Position numbers and translations under genes: made by a program. Below are positions 47,435 through 62,096 of a DNA stretch of 64,000 bases, in pieces; positions within the stretch are counted from its first letter, which is position 1; every line of letters starts with the position of its first letter. Under the pieces are notes generated by a model. It saw nothing but the letters and a program-made list of their open reading frames with translations. It was not told the origin of the DNA and did no database searches. This stretch comes from Xiphophorus maculatus (Eukaryota > Chordata > Actinopteri > Cyprinodontiformes > Poeciliidae): positions 15,883,373-15,947,372 of the forward strand of contig NC_036443.1 of NCBI RefSeq assembly GCF_002775205.1, in the 5' to 3' direction.

Positions 47435-49139
47435 GGTCCAAAGTGACAGATACGGCTATCACATATCGGCTGACTTGCAAGTCGTTCCCAAACAAGTGTT
47501 TAAATGAATGTTGGTGTTCTCACATAACACCTCATTGGCAAATTGTGTGGGACCAGGGCTATCTAGCACGCATGTGCAACTCTCTGGCTGCCATGCGCAT
47601 TTTTCATTATCCTTAAATGCATAATCAGGTGATTGAATGAGTTTTTTTTGTTCATTATTAACTATGTCATGTTTCTGTTACCTATGAATTTAGATATTTA
47701 TTTACAAGAGTTGTGTTTTCTGCAACCTAAAGACATTTTGAACGTTCTCTCCCACACATTATTAACGACAATTGCGACTGTCTACCCCCAATATATGCTG
47801 CAAAATAAAAATAAAAAATTGCTGGCTTTTAATTGGTTTGTCTATGTGAGAGTAATTTGCAATACCTTTAAGATAGAGTATTAGAGTTCAACATCAAGTT
47901 CAACGCGCCGTGACTCTGCGTCTTGAACTTGAATTAACGCAGCACGCGCGTCCTTGGCAGCCTTTAAGAAATTTAAAGACATTACGATATTAAATGATTT
48001 GTTCATACTCTTTCCCTTCATTTTCTCCAAATCAGAAGAATTTCCCATGACGTTATTTTACTTTTTTTTCCCCCCAACATCGCAGAGCCATACATGACAT
48101 CTGTTGATATCAACATCTTGACTGAGCATTGGAACAAGTTCGGTTAAAAAATAAAATAAAATAAAAATCGTCATGGATTTGTTCAATAAGATCTTTTCAG
48201 AAATAAAGGGGTGTTGTGAGGGTGCTTATGTGACAAGGAGAGACTTCAGAAGTTAGACTTCACCGCTTTGGCGCGAGTTGCGTGACAGACTGATGACCAA
48301 ACGCGTTGTGAACCTCTGAAACACTACTTTACAGGATTTGTATAAACTCTGCTTTATCAAACACCGTTTCTTTTGCATTTGTTCACAATGTGCATTGAAA
48401 TTGCAAGGCGAGTTTCTTGTCTGCCTCCATATTTGCTCGGTGTCCTCACACCCGCTTCTAAATCAACTAATTAGTGCGATATAAAGCAGAGGGCCTCTCC
48501 GCTGATTGAATCAGTTAAGTGCCCTCTGATATCTTGTAAAATTCATATAAAAGAATTGCGAGAGGTGTAACTATCCCACCAGAGTTTGGCCAGCAACGTT
48601 TATTGGAGGTATCTGTTAAAGTTGCTCATGTGAGGTGTGCTAGAGAATATGATGTGAAATATACGCTCTTAAAGTAACCTTGTAGAATATCGTCTTCTTC
48701 GTCTTCTTCTTTCTCTTCTTCTTCTTTTTTTTTTTTTTACAGACCCGGTGGCTTCAACTCGCTGACCCTGTTACTGTAAATATGAGCAATGAGGATCAGT
48801 CTTTTTCTTAAAACAAGCTTGTAAATTGGGGCATCACGATTTTATGTGACACGAAATTCAACCATAATTTGTTAGAAAACAAGAAGTCGTATACGCACCC
48901 TCTCTCGGAGGAAAAAATAGTTTTCATAAGAAAAAAAAAAAAACTTTTGCCAGCATATAAAGATATTAAACGAGGCCGTGGACAGTTCCACTTGTGCAAA
49001 TGGAAAAGAGACTCCCTTCTGGACTCATAGAGAGAGGGGGAGAAAAACAAGGCTCTACATTTTAAATAAAAGGTTTATAGTATTTTTTAAAAAGCTTATA
49101 AACCGTTGTAATACAGAAGTTAATGTTTTGTTTTGTCTG
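47435..49139. other. Upstream flank of hoxc12a, gene-free
   Basis: No gene recognised. It contains a nested inverted repeat at 48,487-48,528 and a pyrimidine-rich run (48,692-48,739). The run is followed by acag|acccgg, which looks like a strong splice acceptor at about 48,742. If the CpG block upstream is a first exon, this could be its partner. Confidence 0.4.
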
Positions 49140-49285
49140 CGATGGACCAAGTGGGTGGTACCATGTGGAGCACAACTTAGCCTGGCCACGTGGTGCCGGG
49201 ATAACCAATCAGGCGCGGCTCCAGGTTTAACTATGTTAAATGTCAGATTGCAATAAACTAGAAGCTGTTGGTCGGGCCCGCGGAA
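49140..49285 (+). promoter_or_regulatory. hoxc12a: hoxc12a proximal promoter and 5' UTR
   Basis: CACGTG E-box at 49,187-49,192 (context ggccacgtggtgc) and a CCAAT box at 49,205-49,209, both within 100 bp of the ATG. A gcaataaac string at 49,249 is a possible posterior Hox/Cdx-type site. No TATA box. The start codon context gcggaaATGg is favourable. Confidence 0.6.
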
Positions 49286-49597
49286 ATGGGCGAGCATAAT
49301 CTCCTTAATCCAGGGTTTGTGGGACCTCTGGTAAACATCCACACGGGAGACACGTTTTACTTTCCGAATTTTAGAGCCTCCGGGGGACAGCTGGCGGGGC
49401 TACCGTCTCTCTCCTACCCGAGAAGGGACAATGTTTGCTCCCTCCCGTGGAACCCTTCGGAGCCGTGCAATGGATACTCTCAATCCTACTTTAGCAGCCC
49501 CGTGTCTATTAACCCTTCCTTCAATCGGTCGTGTGAGATCACCAGACCAGAGGAGGGCAAGTGTTACTACAACAACGGGAACAGAGAGACCTGCTCA

Positions 49598-49633
<36 letters not shown>

Positions 49634-51196
49634 AGCCTCAAACGGGAGGACAGGGCAAGGGACGCATCTTCCCTAACATCTGACCACGGGATGCACCCTG
49701 GGATTGCGGGCGGCGTTGCCTTCTCCAAATATGAGTATGGGACGGAGCAGCTCACTCAGGATCCGCCGTCCTGTCAGTCGATGGAGTCCGACTCCAGCTC
49801 CTCTCTGCTGAATGAGGGCGGAAAGCCTCCATCCAGCGACACACAGACCCTGGTGTCACCGGGAAGCCATTCAGGCAACATAGCCGCAGGCGGAGGTGGG
49901 TGCTTTTTTTTTTTTTTGTTATCTGGACATTTTAGATTAATTGCGGTGCAATAAACGTGTTGTTAAATTTTTTTTAAATAATATGACTGCAGCTATATTC
50001 GCGTTAGGGAGAGATTGTTATTTTGATGCAGATCTTGCAGCCTTTTCAGGCTGCAGGAAACATGCGTGGTGCGCACACGCCACTAGGGGTTGCCCTAAAA
50101 TACCCCATGCACCATGTGGTTGCGAGCAATCCCAGAAAACCCCTTCTGAACTATAGGTGTCTCCATAGTTTTTGGGCCAAAACATTAAGCTGAGATCATC
50201 ATATTTCTAGGTGAGCTGATTTTGCTGCCTTCCTTCACTGTTCAAGCACAAATTAGTGAACTGACTTGAAGAGGACTCACTTTGGTTGACTGCGTCGAAA
50301 AGACAGAGGGAGAGAGTTTTTCCTCTTTCGTGACTCGTAAACAGAATTAATATCTGTCGCCGTGGACTTGAGCTGTTTAAAATCCTCTGGAAACTAGCAC
50401 AGAAAAGTTAAGGTAAATGCTGCAGGTACGGCTTAATTGTTGCTTTAGCGCTGTTTCAACTGCAACTATAAAAACTTGGGGATGCAAAGCTGCGCTTTAG
50501 CTAACTATGGCATCCTCTGTGCAGGGCCATGAGAGAAGAGATAAAATAGATGAAATCTGATGAAAGTGCTCAGAGAAACTGAAGCACTCATCAAACCAGG
50601 CCAAAACAGGTCCAACTTTTGTAGAATCGTGCAGCTTGCAGTGGTTCTCATTATATACACACAATGCAACTTTTGCAAAAAAAAAAAAAAAAAAACAACA
50701 AAAAAACAAAACAAAAATACTCTCCAACTGTATAACGTTGCATATGACACAATTTACGCTCTAATTGCGCCCATTTATGGCTCAAGCTGTTGTTAGTGAC
50801 CTGTCCCCCTCTAAGACAACAGATGCCCCCGTAGCTTCGCCATAACCTTGAAGATGACCGTGATTTTGTAGCCTTACTGTGTTGACTAATCTGCTCCTTG
50901 ACCCCCCTCCCTCCGCCTCCTCCTTCAACCTCGTTCTCCTCGTCTCCTCTCCTCCAGGTGCCCCGTGGTACCCGATGCACACTCGGACCAGAAAGAAGCG
51001 CAAACCCTACTCCAAGCTCCAGCTGGCGGAGCTCGAAGGGGAATTCATGCTGAACGAGTTCATCACCCGGCAGCGGCGGAGGGAGCTCTCTGACCGGCTG
51101 AACCTCAGTGACCAACAAGTGAAGATCTGGTTCCAGAACCGCAGGATGAAGAAAAAGAGACTCATGTTGAGGGAGCAAGCTTTGGCCTACTTTTAG
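49286..51196 (+). CDS. hoxc12a: Homeobox protein Hox-C12a, join(49286..49895,50958..51196)
   Basis: Paralogue group 12 transcription factor, nuclear. Two exons give 282 residues, close to the tetrapod length. The start [15 protein letters not shown] is the conserved HoxC12 N-terminus; an in-frame TTG 18 nt upstream is not a credible start. Donor g|gtgggt follows 49,895; the acceptor, with a very long pyrimidine tract ending ctccag|, precedes 50,958. The split codon is Gly-204, giving the conserved junction GAPWYP. N-terminal landmarks are [27 protein letters not shown] and [20 protein letters not shown]. The homeodomain is residues 214-273 ([20 protein letters not shown] start, [12 protein letters not shown] in helix 3), followed by [10 protein letters not shown] 12-Gly tract (residues 105-116, nt 49,598-49,633) is a GGC expansion. 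It lies between hoxc13a and hoxc11a on the same strand, as expected. Confidence 0.97.
49896..50957 (+). other. hoxc12a: hoxc12a intron (1,062 bp)
   Basis: GT-AG, phase 1. Short, as is usual in Hox genes. It holds a 12-nt T run right after the donor, an A-rich run at 50,679-50,720 and the pyrimidine tract at 50,896-50,957. No repeat insertion is seen. Confidence 0.92.
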
Positions 51197-53215
<2,019 letters not shown>

Positions 53216-53867
53216 TTTATTGCTGTTACATCAGTCTGTTATTGCACGGTACCTCCCTGCGTATTCAGCCAAAAATAAAAAAAAATAAAAAAAATCTGTG
53301 TCTCTGCTGGGATCGTTTTATTAAGACCTGACCTACTAGAACTTTCAAAAAAATAATACCACAATTAAATGCAGATTCGAAGATTAACCGGTCAGTTCGA
53401 GGTATTTGAGAAAAATGTTTTGTTGGCGTGTGGCTGGCGCTTTCAAATGCATGCTATAGGAGCCCACACAGGTTGGCCCAATTTTACTATGGCCGACAGA
53501 AATACAAAAATAGGTTATAGGTATCTTTGATATAAGTGACCATGCAAAATGGCGGCCAGGTTTACATTGTACGCCCTGTGTTGCAATAACTTTTAATACG
53601 TACTTTGCGGAAACGTGCTTTTGTTTTCAGTAAAAAAAAAAAAAAAAAGTCTTTTTAAAACCCTTCAAGTTTGACCCGATCAGTGTCACTGCTTTGCTAC
53701 AAGCCTATAACCTCTCAGCTAAACACGCAATAGCTCTGTAAACCAGTAATAGGGTTACACCCCAGTGCTCCATATATGTATAAGACCTTTCGGGCCGGCC
53801 ACTACTTGTGCATCTCTGCGGTTTTCCTGAGCGATTTAAACGCGTGATAATTCTATATCGAAACGGG

Positions 53868-53868
<1 letters not shown>

Positions 53869-53946
<78 letters not shown>
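53869..53946. repeat. (ATT)n microsatellite
   Basis: About 26 uninterrupted units, same strand sense as the runs at 39,036 and 52,621. Confidence 0.98.
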
Positions 53947-53947
<1 letters not shown>

Positions 53948-55025
53948 ATGATACCGGTTGAACATTCTTTCTCAGTGTTTTTAAACCGCAAATGGTTATA
54001 TCTTATAAGCACTGATAAGACTCTCCCTGCTGGCAGTGAAGTGTAAAGCCACACACTGGCTGAGCTGTGTTTTTCTGTCATCTAACAAACAGCGCGTTTG
54101 TCTTAAGCTGCTGGCAGTCTCAGTCAAGTGAAGTGTGCTTGCTGAAAACATCTTTTTGCAGTGTCAGTGTTCCGATCAGATGTTGCCATTGCAGTGAACT
54201 GTGAAAGGCTGCTTCTGCGACCAAACCACTGACTGCCACACTCATCTCCGCATTCTACCAACGTCTCTCCTTATAAATGCAAGTGTAAGATTTCGTTCTC
54301 TCATTATACGACAATGCTCTGTGATGGGCGTTATAATATAGGCCTCGGTCCATTGCAGATTGTGTGTTACAGTAGTTTTATTGTTTTCATACCGCCGTTT
54401 TTGCAGTTTTCGGAAGCCTTTGATAGCTGTTTGCTTTACCTCATGGTGAACCACATTTTCCGGTTTGGGTGTTGGAAGCAAACCGCAAAAATATCATTCA
54501 ATACATTCGCCATTGTATTGCACAATTGGCTTGACTGCGCAAGTGTGAAAATCCATAAAAGTATTGCAACATCCTCATTAAAACAAATTAAAAGTGATGT
54601 CTCCATTCATGCTTGCTGGCACAACGCGTCAAGTTTCACCAAATATTCATATCACAGCAAATAGTCTATATAATCTAAAATACACGGTGTTTAGAATTGA
54701 CTTGATAAGCATGTGTTAGTTTTATATTTGCCCTATGATGTTTTCATGAAATGTAATAGGGTGAGTCAAAAGGTGATGCAAAAATGAATGTCAAACTCTA
54801 GTTTTGGATTTTTAAAGAAAAAGAAAAATAGCTCCCAGATGCTCAATTAAGCGTTGGATTAGAGATGAGCTGAAAAATCCTTTTACTTGTCTACACATTT
54901 TTTAAGAGGTGTGTAAAGACATATTCCAGCAAATAAACTCGAATTAGTCTCTTTAGCAATGGAAAAGAAATCCGTGCGTAATGCACTTTATTTTGTTTTT
55001 ACGCACCAATTGAGTATGTTAGTTG

Positions 55026-55067
55026 TCTGAATCTTCTCCTATGTTCAGACATAGGAGAAGATTCAGA
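55026..55067. repeat. Perfect 19-bp inverted repeat, 4-nt loop
   Basis: Arms tctgaatcttctcctatgt (55,026-55,044) and acataggagaagattcaga (55,049-55,067) are exact reverse complements around tcag. There is no mismatch over 19 pairs. Confidence 0.95.
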
Positions 55068-55381
55068 TTTATTCCGGAATGTGACGAATTTAGATTAGTA
55101 ATAATAAAAAATGGCGGTTAAACATTTGAATGTTTTAATGTGTGTAATGTGATTTCCTGACTCTGTTTGTGCTCTACCTTTTCAAATTAGTTGGAGCCAA
55201 AGCAAAATATGCAAAACGCACGATGAAGTTCAGGATCACGTCTACTGTTTGGAACAAACCCTTCATATTAAACTGGGGCACAAATAGGTTTCACTGATTC
55301 ATGTAAAATTGAATTCAAGCTGTGAGAACTCTGCAGATGTAGGTTCCAAAAGCTGCGTCTTCATGTTTTTGAACTTGAGAA

Positions 55382-55406
55382 TTTTTTTTTTTTTTTTTTT
55401 TTTTTT
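55382..55406. repeat. Poly-T, 25 nt
   Basis: 25 consecutive T. Confidence 0.9.
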
Positions 55407-56235
55407 AATGAAACTGCTGATGTGGATAAAACGAAAAGGAAAGAAAACAGATTATCCAATTGTCGTGATTTGTAACAAACAGCAACAGATTAATGTTCAG
55501 TAAACGGAGGAATTCGGGTCTTGAACAGAAACAATTAACATAATTTATTTAGCCGAATGCATTTAGATTGTGAGGGGGAACGCGTGGGCATCCAAGCAAG
55601 CTGAGCACACCGTCATTGTATTTCCCTGCTGTGATTAAACGCTGACTTAATTTTCAGGCCAGTAATTGTGTATAAATTGGTTGGATTATTGTTACAGAAA
55701 TACTTGGCGAGGAGGGCTTTGACTGGACTTCTGTTGAACATACCTCTCTTGGAACTTGAGGATCTGATGATTTTTTTTTTTTTTTTACTTTTCTTGTGGC
55801 TTTTGCTAGAAACATTTCACGCATAGCACGGACTTTCTCTGTTGCACTGTACAAAGCAAAAACGCTAACGGAATGATATGTCTACCCATGTCTATATATG
55901 TATAGTTAAAAATTGAAGTGAGGAGTAGTTGTTAACTAAAAGCATGTTGTCTCTTGTCTTCGCGCACGACCTTCGGATATTAGGGTTTGCAGGTTTTTTT
56001 ACAATCTCTCTTTCACTGCTCTTGAGGACTTTTGACTTTGAGACTGGCTAAATCTTTTTATGGCGGCCAGTCTCCGCGTCCCAAAGGTCAGTGAGCTTCA
56101 CAGTGCCCTTCGCAGAGAACTTGTGTGGCATGCGGTCTACGTCCCCCGCCGCCCCTTCTTCCGTTTATGGCACAAAGCTGGCCAGAGAAACAGAAAGCAG
56201 TGTTATTCCTGGTAAAGGGTTTCTGTTTGGAGAAT

Positions 56236-56362
56236 GGTGCGTGCGTGCGTGTGTGTGTGTGTGTGTGGAGGTGCTCGTGAGTGCGTCTGTGTGTGTGTGG
56301 GGGGTGGGGTGGGGGGGGGGGGGGGTGCTCGTGAGTGCGTGGGGGTGTGTGTGTCTGCGTGC

Positions 56363-56444
<82 letters not shown>
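56236..56444. repeat. Compound (GT)n / G-rich microsatellite
   Basis: GT and GC-GT runs, a G-rich core at 56,299-56,325 with several runs of four or more G (quadruplex-capable), a near-duplicate of the flank gtgctcgtgagtgcgt on both sides of that core, then about 80 bp of pure GT. Confidence 0.95.
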
Positions 56445-56446
<2 letters not shown>

Positions 56447-57154
56447 AACAAGACTGCAGGAATGGCCGTGATTGTTTCAAAGAAGAGTGTTAATGTGATA
56501 AAGACAGGATAGGTAGGATACTTAAATTTGCAGATCCATATCTTTTTACGTCTCACAGAACTCAGAACTGTGATGTATTGATTTTAGAATGATTTGAAAT
56601 GAGTCCTCAATGCGCCCGCGAGTCTGTTTTGCCTGAAATGTGGCGTCTTATTAATTTGTTTTTCAGGAGCGACAGGCGTACGACAACAATCCGGACGGAG
56701 GCCGTGGGGGTTTCGGTGGCGCCACAAAAGCAGCGTTATCTCTTTTTAGCCCAGTTGTCTTTGGCGGATATGCGTTCCTAATCGATTTGTGTATCACAAT
56801 TTCAAATCAGCGCTCCAGTCGTTCTGAACTTGGCGCTTATTTATTTACTTTTTGCAGCTTTTATCTGGGACCCCTAGTACCGTGACAATCAATGTGCAAC
56901 TTGTAATTAAGTTAGTTTTTTGTGTGTGTTTAGATTAGATAGTTTCTTCACAAGACTTCGCATGGGAGTTTGTCTTGTTTTGCTTCTAGAAATATCTTGT
57001 TTTTTGTTTGTTTGTTTGTTTTATCTTTTCTTTTTTTTTTTTTTGGTTTGTTTTTTGGATAAGGACCGTCTGATGCTTTTGGGCCTCCACGCAACCATGA
57101 AGGTCAAGTATGCTGGGAGCGGCCAGCTGAACCTGAGGTACCTGCTGGAAGCTA

Positions 57155-57261
<107 letters not shown>

Positions 57262-58866
57262 GCACGTTTTGACGTCACCTGCTCAAAATGAATTCGCGCT
57301 GTTTCAAGGCACATGAAGTGCAGCTTTGGTCACAGTATTAGACTACAATAATCCAGGCATACAAATTCTCAGCGCGTTGTTTACTGCTTCTTTTTGCTTG
57401 AGCGTCTCAGTCTGAACAGTGAGCAATAGCGGTGAACAAGTAGGGAGCCATCTTTAGTGATATCGGAAGCATTCAAAGCGCGGAGCATCTATTTAGAGCT
57501 CACATTATGAGCCATTCGAGTCCTACGGGGCCGCCGAACACGAAAATAATATATTTGACTCCTTGATACGAAAGAAGCCAACCAGACCGGACTTTGTACC
57601 GGGTTAAAAAGGCTTTTTTACGTCGCAGTTTGTCTCATGGCCATTCGTCCTTTTTCTCCTCCTCGTAATAACCTAATTAAGACATTAAGATTTTTTTTTT
57701 TAATTAATCAAGTCAAGTTAAATGGGTTAAAACAAAACTTATGTAGAGGCGATTGACAGCTCAAACCCAGATTTAATTTCAAATTGGTGAAGAAAAGGTC
57801 TGAGCTCGTCATATAAAATTCAAAGTATGTCGAATGGTGGGTATAATTTTCCACTTTTTAAAATGTCCATGCACTTATTCACTCATAATTGCACTATTAT
57901 GCAAGCAATTGTCACATTTTCTAAAGATTATTTAGAATTTCAAGAGGACAAACCACACTTTTAACGGTTGTGCAGCCTACAGTTAAGGACGCGTCTACAA
58001 ATATATTTTTAACTATATCGGGATGTGACAGGCCTTAGCCCGGAGTGCCCATCAGTTCAAAAATACCAATTTGTTCTGTTTTTTTGTTGTTGTTTTTTTT
58101 CTTTCTTACAATTGTATTGACAGTGAAACTGTGCGCCTGTAGCAAAACTATATATATTTTTAAAATGTTGGCTATTTTCTCTAATAAATCTCGTGAAAAG
58201 TATATTGATACACATCTGTTCTGTTCTGTTTCCAGGCGATTCAGAAGGTTTTCTGATACTTTTTTTTTATTCTTCTTTTTTTTTTTTCTTCCTGGGACGC
58301 CTAAATAAAAACAGGGCTGGAGACAGGGAGTTCCTGCGCGGGGTGATGCCTTGTGATGTGAAATCATTTAATACTTCTAATAAAAAACTTAACACATTGT
58401 TGTGAAAGCTTTATGTCCGTGTGGTTGAATGTGAAATATACTCTGGAGATCGCTCCAAATGGAACAGCAAAATATGCGCCTCTGTGTTGTCTGCAACTGT
58501 TGCCACCGCATGTTCTGCAGAGTGATGCGTTCACTGTCAAAATGTTATAATAAATTGAAATAAAATGATTTTTTTTTTTTAAAGAGAGAGGGGCTTCTTT
58601 AGTGTTGCTTGAAACAATTTGCAGCACTCGCGGCTGAATTTAACTGCCCGACTTACATCCAATTAAACCTTGGGCCATGAGGGGACGGTGATATGATTAC
58701 ACGAGGCTTCCCACATTTAGCCATGACTTCAGCGGGCTTTGCGTCTTGGTGAGCGTTGCTCTTTGTGAGTGCGTTGGTGTGCATGTGTGAGAGCTGCATC
58801 ATTTGTGGAAGGATTTATAACCACAAAGCCAAAACATTATAATATTTAGGAGGTGTCATTTTTCTT

Positions 58867-58887
58867 TCTCTCTCTCTCTCTCTCTCT
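58867..58887. repeat. (TC)n microsatellite
   Basis: About ten TC units, followed by a T run. Confidence 0.9.
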
Positions 58888-59115
58888 TTTTTTTTTTTAG
58901 TTTCTCCCGGTGACACCTAGGTTAACCATTTTAATTATGGTGCTTAGTAGCGATACATAGCTTAAATTCCTCAGACACAGTCGTTAAAGTTACTGCTTTA
59001 ACTGTGATATTTAAGACGAAAGCATTGCAAAAAGCAGTCAACAAATTATCATGACAGTTTCCTGAACTCTACTCCCGTGATATTGTTAATCAGGGAGTCG
59101 CTTCCTTTCTGTATT

Positions 59116-59164
59116 GAAGAAGAAGAAGAAGGAGAAGCAGAAGCAGAAGAAGAAGAAGAAGAAG
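59116..59164. repeat. (GAA)n microsatellite with GCA interruptions
   Basis: Purine-only strand run of GAA with two GCA and one GGA unit. The Lys-rich frame across it is an artefact. Confidence 0.9.
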
Positions 59165-59588
59165 CTGCTGCGGATCAAGTCAGCTGAGGAGAACTTTGCC
59201 TGTAAACCGGCTGCCACATCCCCTATTCATATTTGGTGCAGCATAATCAAACATTCCCGGGTCCTATTGCTCACTGAGTTTGTCCTCCAGAGAAATAAAC
59301 ACATGCTGAAGCTTTATTCTTTGACTGATGGTCTGAGTGCGCCCAGGCGAGAAAAGTCGGTGTTTTTAAACCCTCGGAAATCGGATTTTGCCAAGTAGTG
59401 GTCATATTCTACCACGTTATGACACATGCGGCGACTTGAAAACAAGAGGAGCGCTTGTTGCCCTGACATTTAAAAACTTAGTAAACAGATTGAAATGGTT
59501 TCCATCCCCCCTCCCCCCCTCTCTCCTCTTGTCTTGATTAGAGCCTGGATTAATGCTTGGATTTTATTATTGCATTGCTTATTCATAC

Positions 59589-59613
59589 TGCGGCATTACT
59601 TATTAATGCCGCA
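59589..59613. repeat. Perfect 10-bp inverted repeat, 5-nt loop
   Basis: Arms tgcggcatta and taatgccgca around cttat, inside a TAAT/ATTA-rich block. Confidence 0.85.
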
Positions 59614-60229
59614 TTAATACGCATCATTGGAAAGATTATGATGGAGAAATGAATAGACAATGTTGTTTTGGTCTGTCTGTCTTAGTGCTTTTACCGTCTA
59701 GAGAAATAAACAAAAAAAATATATTTATATTTTATTGCTGCTCCACGCACGGCATGCACGGCATTATTTGTTTCATAGAAAATTAGACAAGCAAGATTTA
59801 TTTTATTATCGTCAGCTGCCAAATACTATAAGTTTAAAAATTATTTGCCATCACTGTAAGTACTTGCGTGTTTTACTTACTGCATGTCATGCATTGCATC
59901 AAGGTAAAAACATTTTTATGCAAAATTCATCGTTTCGCAAATACAGAAACTGTGGTCAGCAGCAGCAGCATGTATCTTGAATGAGAAGCCGCAAGGCCAG
60001 TGTTTTTTCCACAAATATTTCCATAGTTACGCTTGATGATTTGGGCCCACGACAAAGTAAATCGGCAGCTGTGCATTCAGAGGCATAGACAACTCAGAGT
60101 ATTGTTTTTCTTCTGCTTCTTTTTCTAGCCTGAATAGCTTAGCGCGTTGCACGTGCATTCCAAAGCGCGAAAATTCTGATTTTTGGTTTAAAAATCGAGA
60201 GATCTGAATTTGCCTATTTGTAAAGCGGG

Positions 60230-60254
60230 AAAGAGAGAGAGAGAGAGAGAGAGA
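60230..60254. repeat. (GA)n microsatellite
   Basis: About twelve uninterrupted GA units. Confidence 0.9.
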
Positions 60255-62010
60255 AAAAAACAATAAAATAAATCATAAGCATTTTTTTTTTTCAAAATGA
60301 CCAACTTCCCTCTATTTTTGAAATGCAGAATGGAATATATTAGTTTACTGAAATCCAAATTCCTCTCATTCTCCGCGTTAATGGTTTTCTATGGAACAAA
60401 GGGGATTTAGCGTTACTGCAGTCATTCGGAGTTTTATGGTTGGACGTAGAGAGGATTTTAGTGGTCAAATTCAAGTGCTGTGTCTGGACAGCTGTCTGCT
60501 TTCTTTGTACTTGGATGCAGGAAGCATCATGTGAGACAACCTTTTGTTTGCTGGAGGTAGTAAACAAGTTAAAGCCATTGCCACGTTTTAAACTCCAAGT
60601 TTCCAACGCTCAGATCTTGACCATGTTGCTCTTTTTTTGCTCTTTCTTTTACTGTTGCAAATCAAAATAATAAGAATAATAACATATAGAAACTCTTTCT
60701 TTTAACAGATTTTTCAGCAACACGTGTGTCCAGGGAGTTTAATAGAACGGCTGCGTTATTGGGTTAGGATTTAAGAGCCTGTTTAGGAAGTTCCCTGTGA
60801 TCAGAAACAATGGGGCGTCGTATTAATTTCGCCTTGTAACTGTATCAGTCTATAAAGGCTCAAAGATGGGGCTCAGCAGTACAATTAAAAGTCTGAAATC
60901 ACACGCAGCTGCTCTTTTTCCCTCCAAACCTTTCATTTTACGGGAGTGTTTTTTGTTGTTGTTTTGTTTTAACTGTGTCCGTCTGTCAACCACTGATAAA
61001 TGTCAACATATATGTGAGAAATTAAGGAAAAGATCGAATCCTTCTGGTTCTCTATAGTAAGCGTCGTGGTAGAGAACCCTATCAGAAAGTAATCACGTAC
61101 ATAATCGGATTATTTTTCTTATAAATAATAATAATTAAAAAAAAACACCCATAAAATGTTTAATAAAGAGCACAATAATTTATCTCTAAATAATAACGTT
61201 TCGAGCACGATGCTCAGTCTCTGCAGCTGGCCATTACACTAGATCCACCAGTGTCATTTGTTTCTTTGTGCTTCCCCCACCCCGCAACATTTAAAAGTTT
61301 GTGTTTGTGCAACTAGAACACATCACGCATCAGGAGGGGAGAGAGATGCACGGTCCATGCTCGGAGAGGGGGCTCCACTTGCACTTTATCCTTTGCGAGA
61401 ATCCCAGAGACGCAGTGTGGCTGCTGGCTTGCACAGTTGGCCTCCTTTAACTCTGTTAAGACCCAAAGTCAAAGGGAATAATGAGAGCAGTCCGATTTCT
61501 TTATCTTGCGCAGTCTACTCATTCTTGCGGTGCATTGCTCATTGCCCCACCGCCGGTTTAACTTCACAGCATATAATTATAGTCAACAAGAACCGCCACC
61601 AACACCACCACCACCTCTGCGCTGAGGAGTAAATGCACGTTCATTTACAGACTGAGTGGAAATAACATAAATACAATACCCGGTGAGTTTATATGATGGG
61701 TTATTTCATATAGCTGGCTGGCGAGTCCTTCATAACCAAGTGTGAAGCAGACACCTGTGACGACTATTAAGAAAACGATACCATCAAATGTTGTAACTAT
61801 GTTTGAAAGATCTGCAGCATGTTAACAGAGGCGGGTACAGGAAGTCGAGCATGTATATTTTATTAAGAAACAAATTTGATATTTACTACTTTGGAAACGG
61901 TGGGGCAATGAATGAGGACAGATATTGGCTGCTTAATGTGCTGTTCGGATGCACCATCCATGAAATACGTGAATAAAATTTTACCTACATCCTGATAGAA
62001 GTCTGATATA

Positions 62011-62056
62011 ATACTACTACTGCTACTACAACTACTATAACTACTACTACTACTAC

Positions 62057-62096
<40 letters not shown>
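62011..62096. repeat. (ACT)n-(AAT)n compound microsatellite
   Basis: ACT units with a few variants, switching to about 13 pure AAT units. Confidence 0.95.

Noticed and set aside
56088..56556. Thr-His, Cys-Val and similar repeat proteins at the microsatellites (also at 44,070, 52,471, 57,021 and 62,124)
   Set aside because: Pure translations of GT, TAT, TA and CA repeats; not genes.
57504..57606. Protein-like frame EPFESYGAAEHENNIFDSLI
   Set aside because: Open for only about 36 codons between stops, no start, no splice context. Chance is likely; the block may still be a conserved non-coding element.
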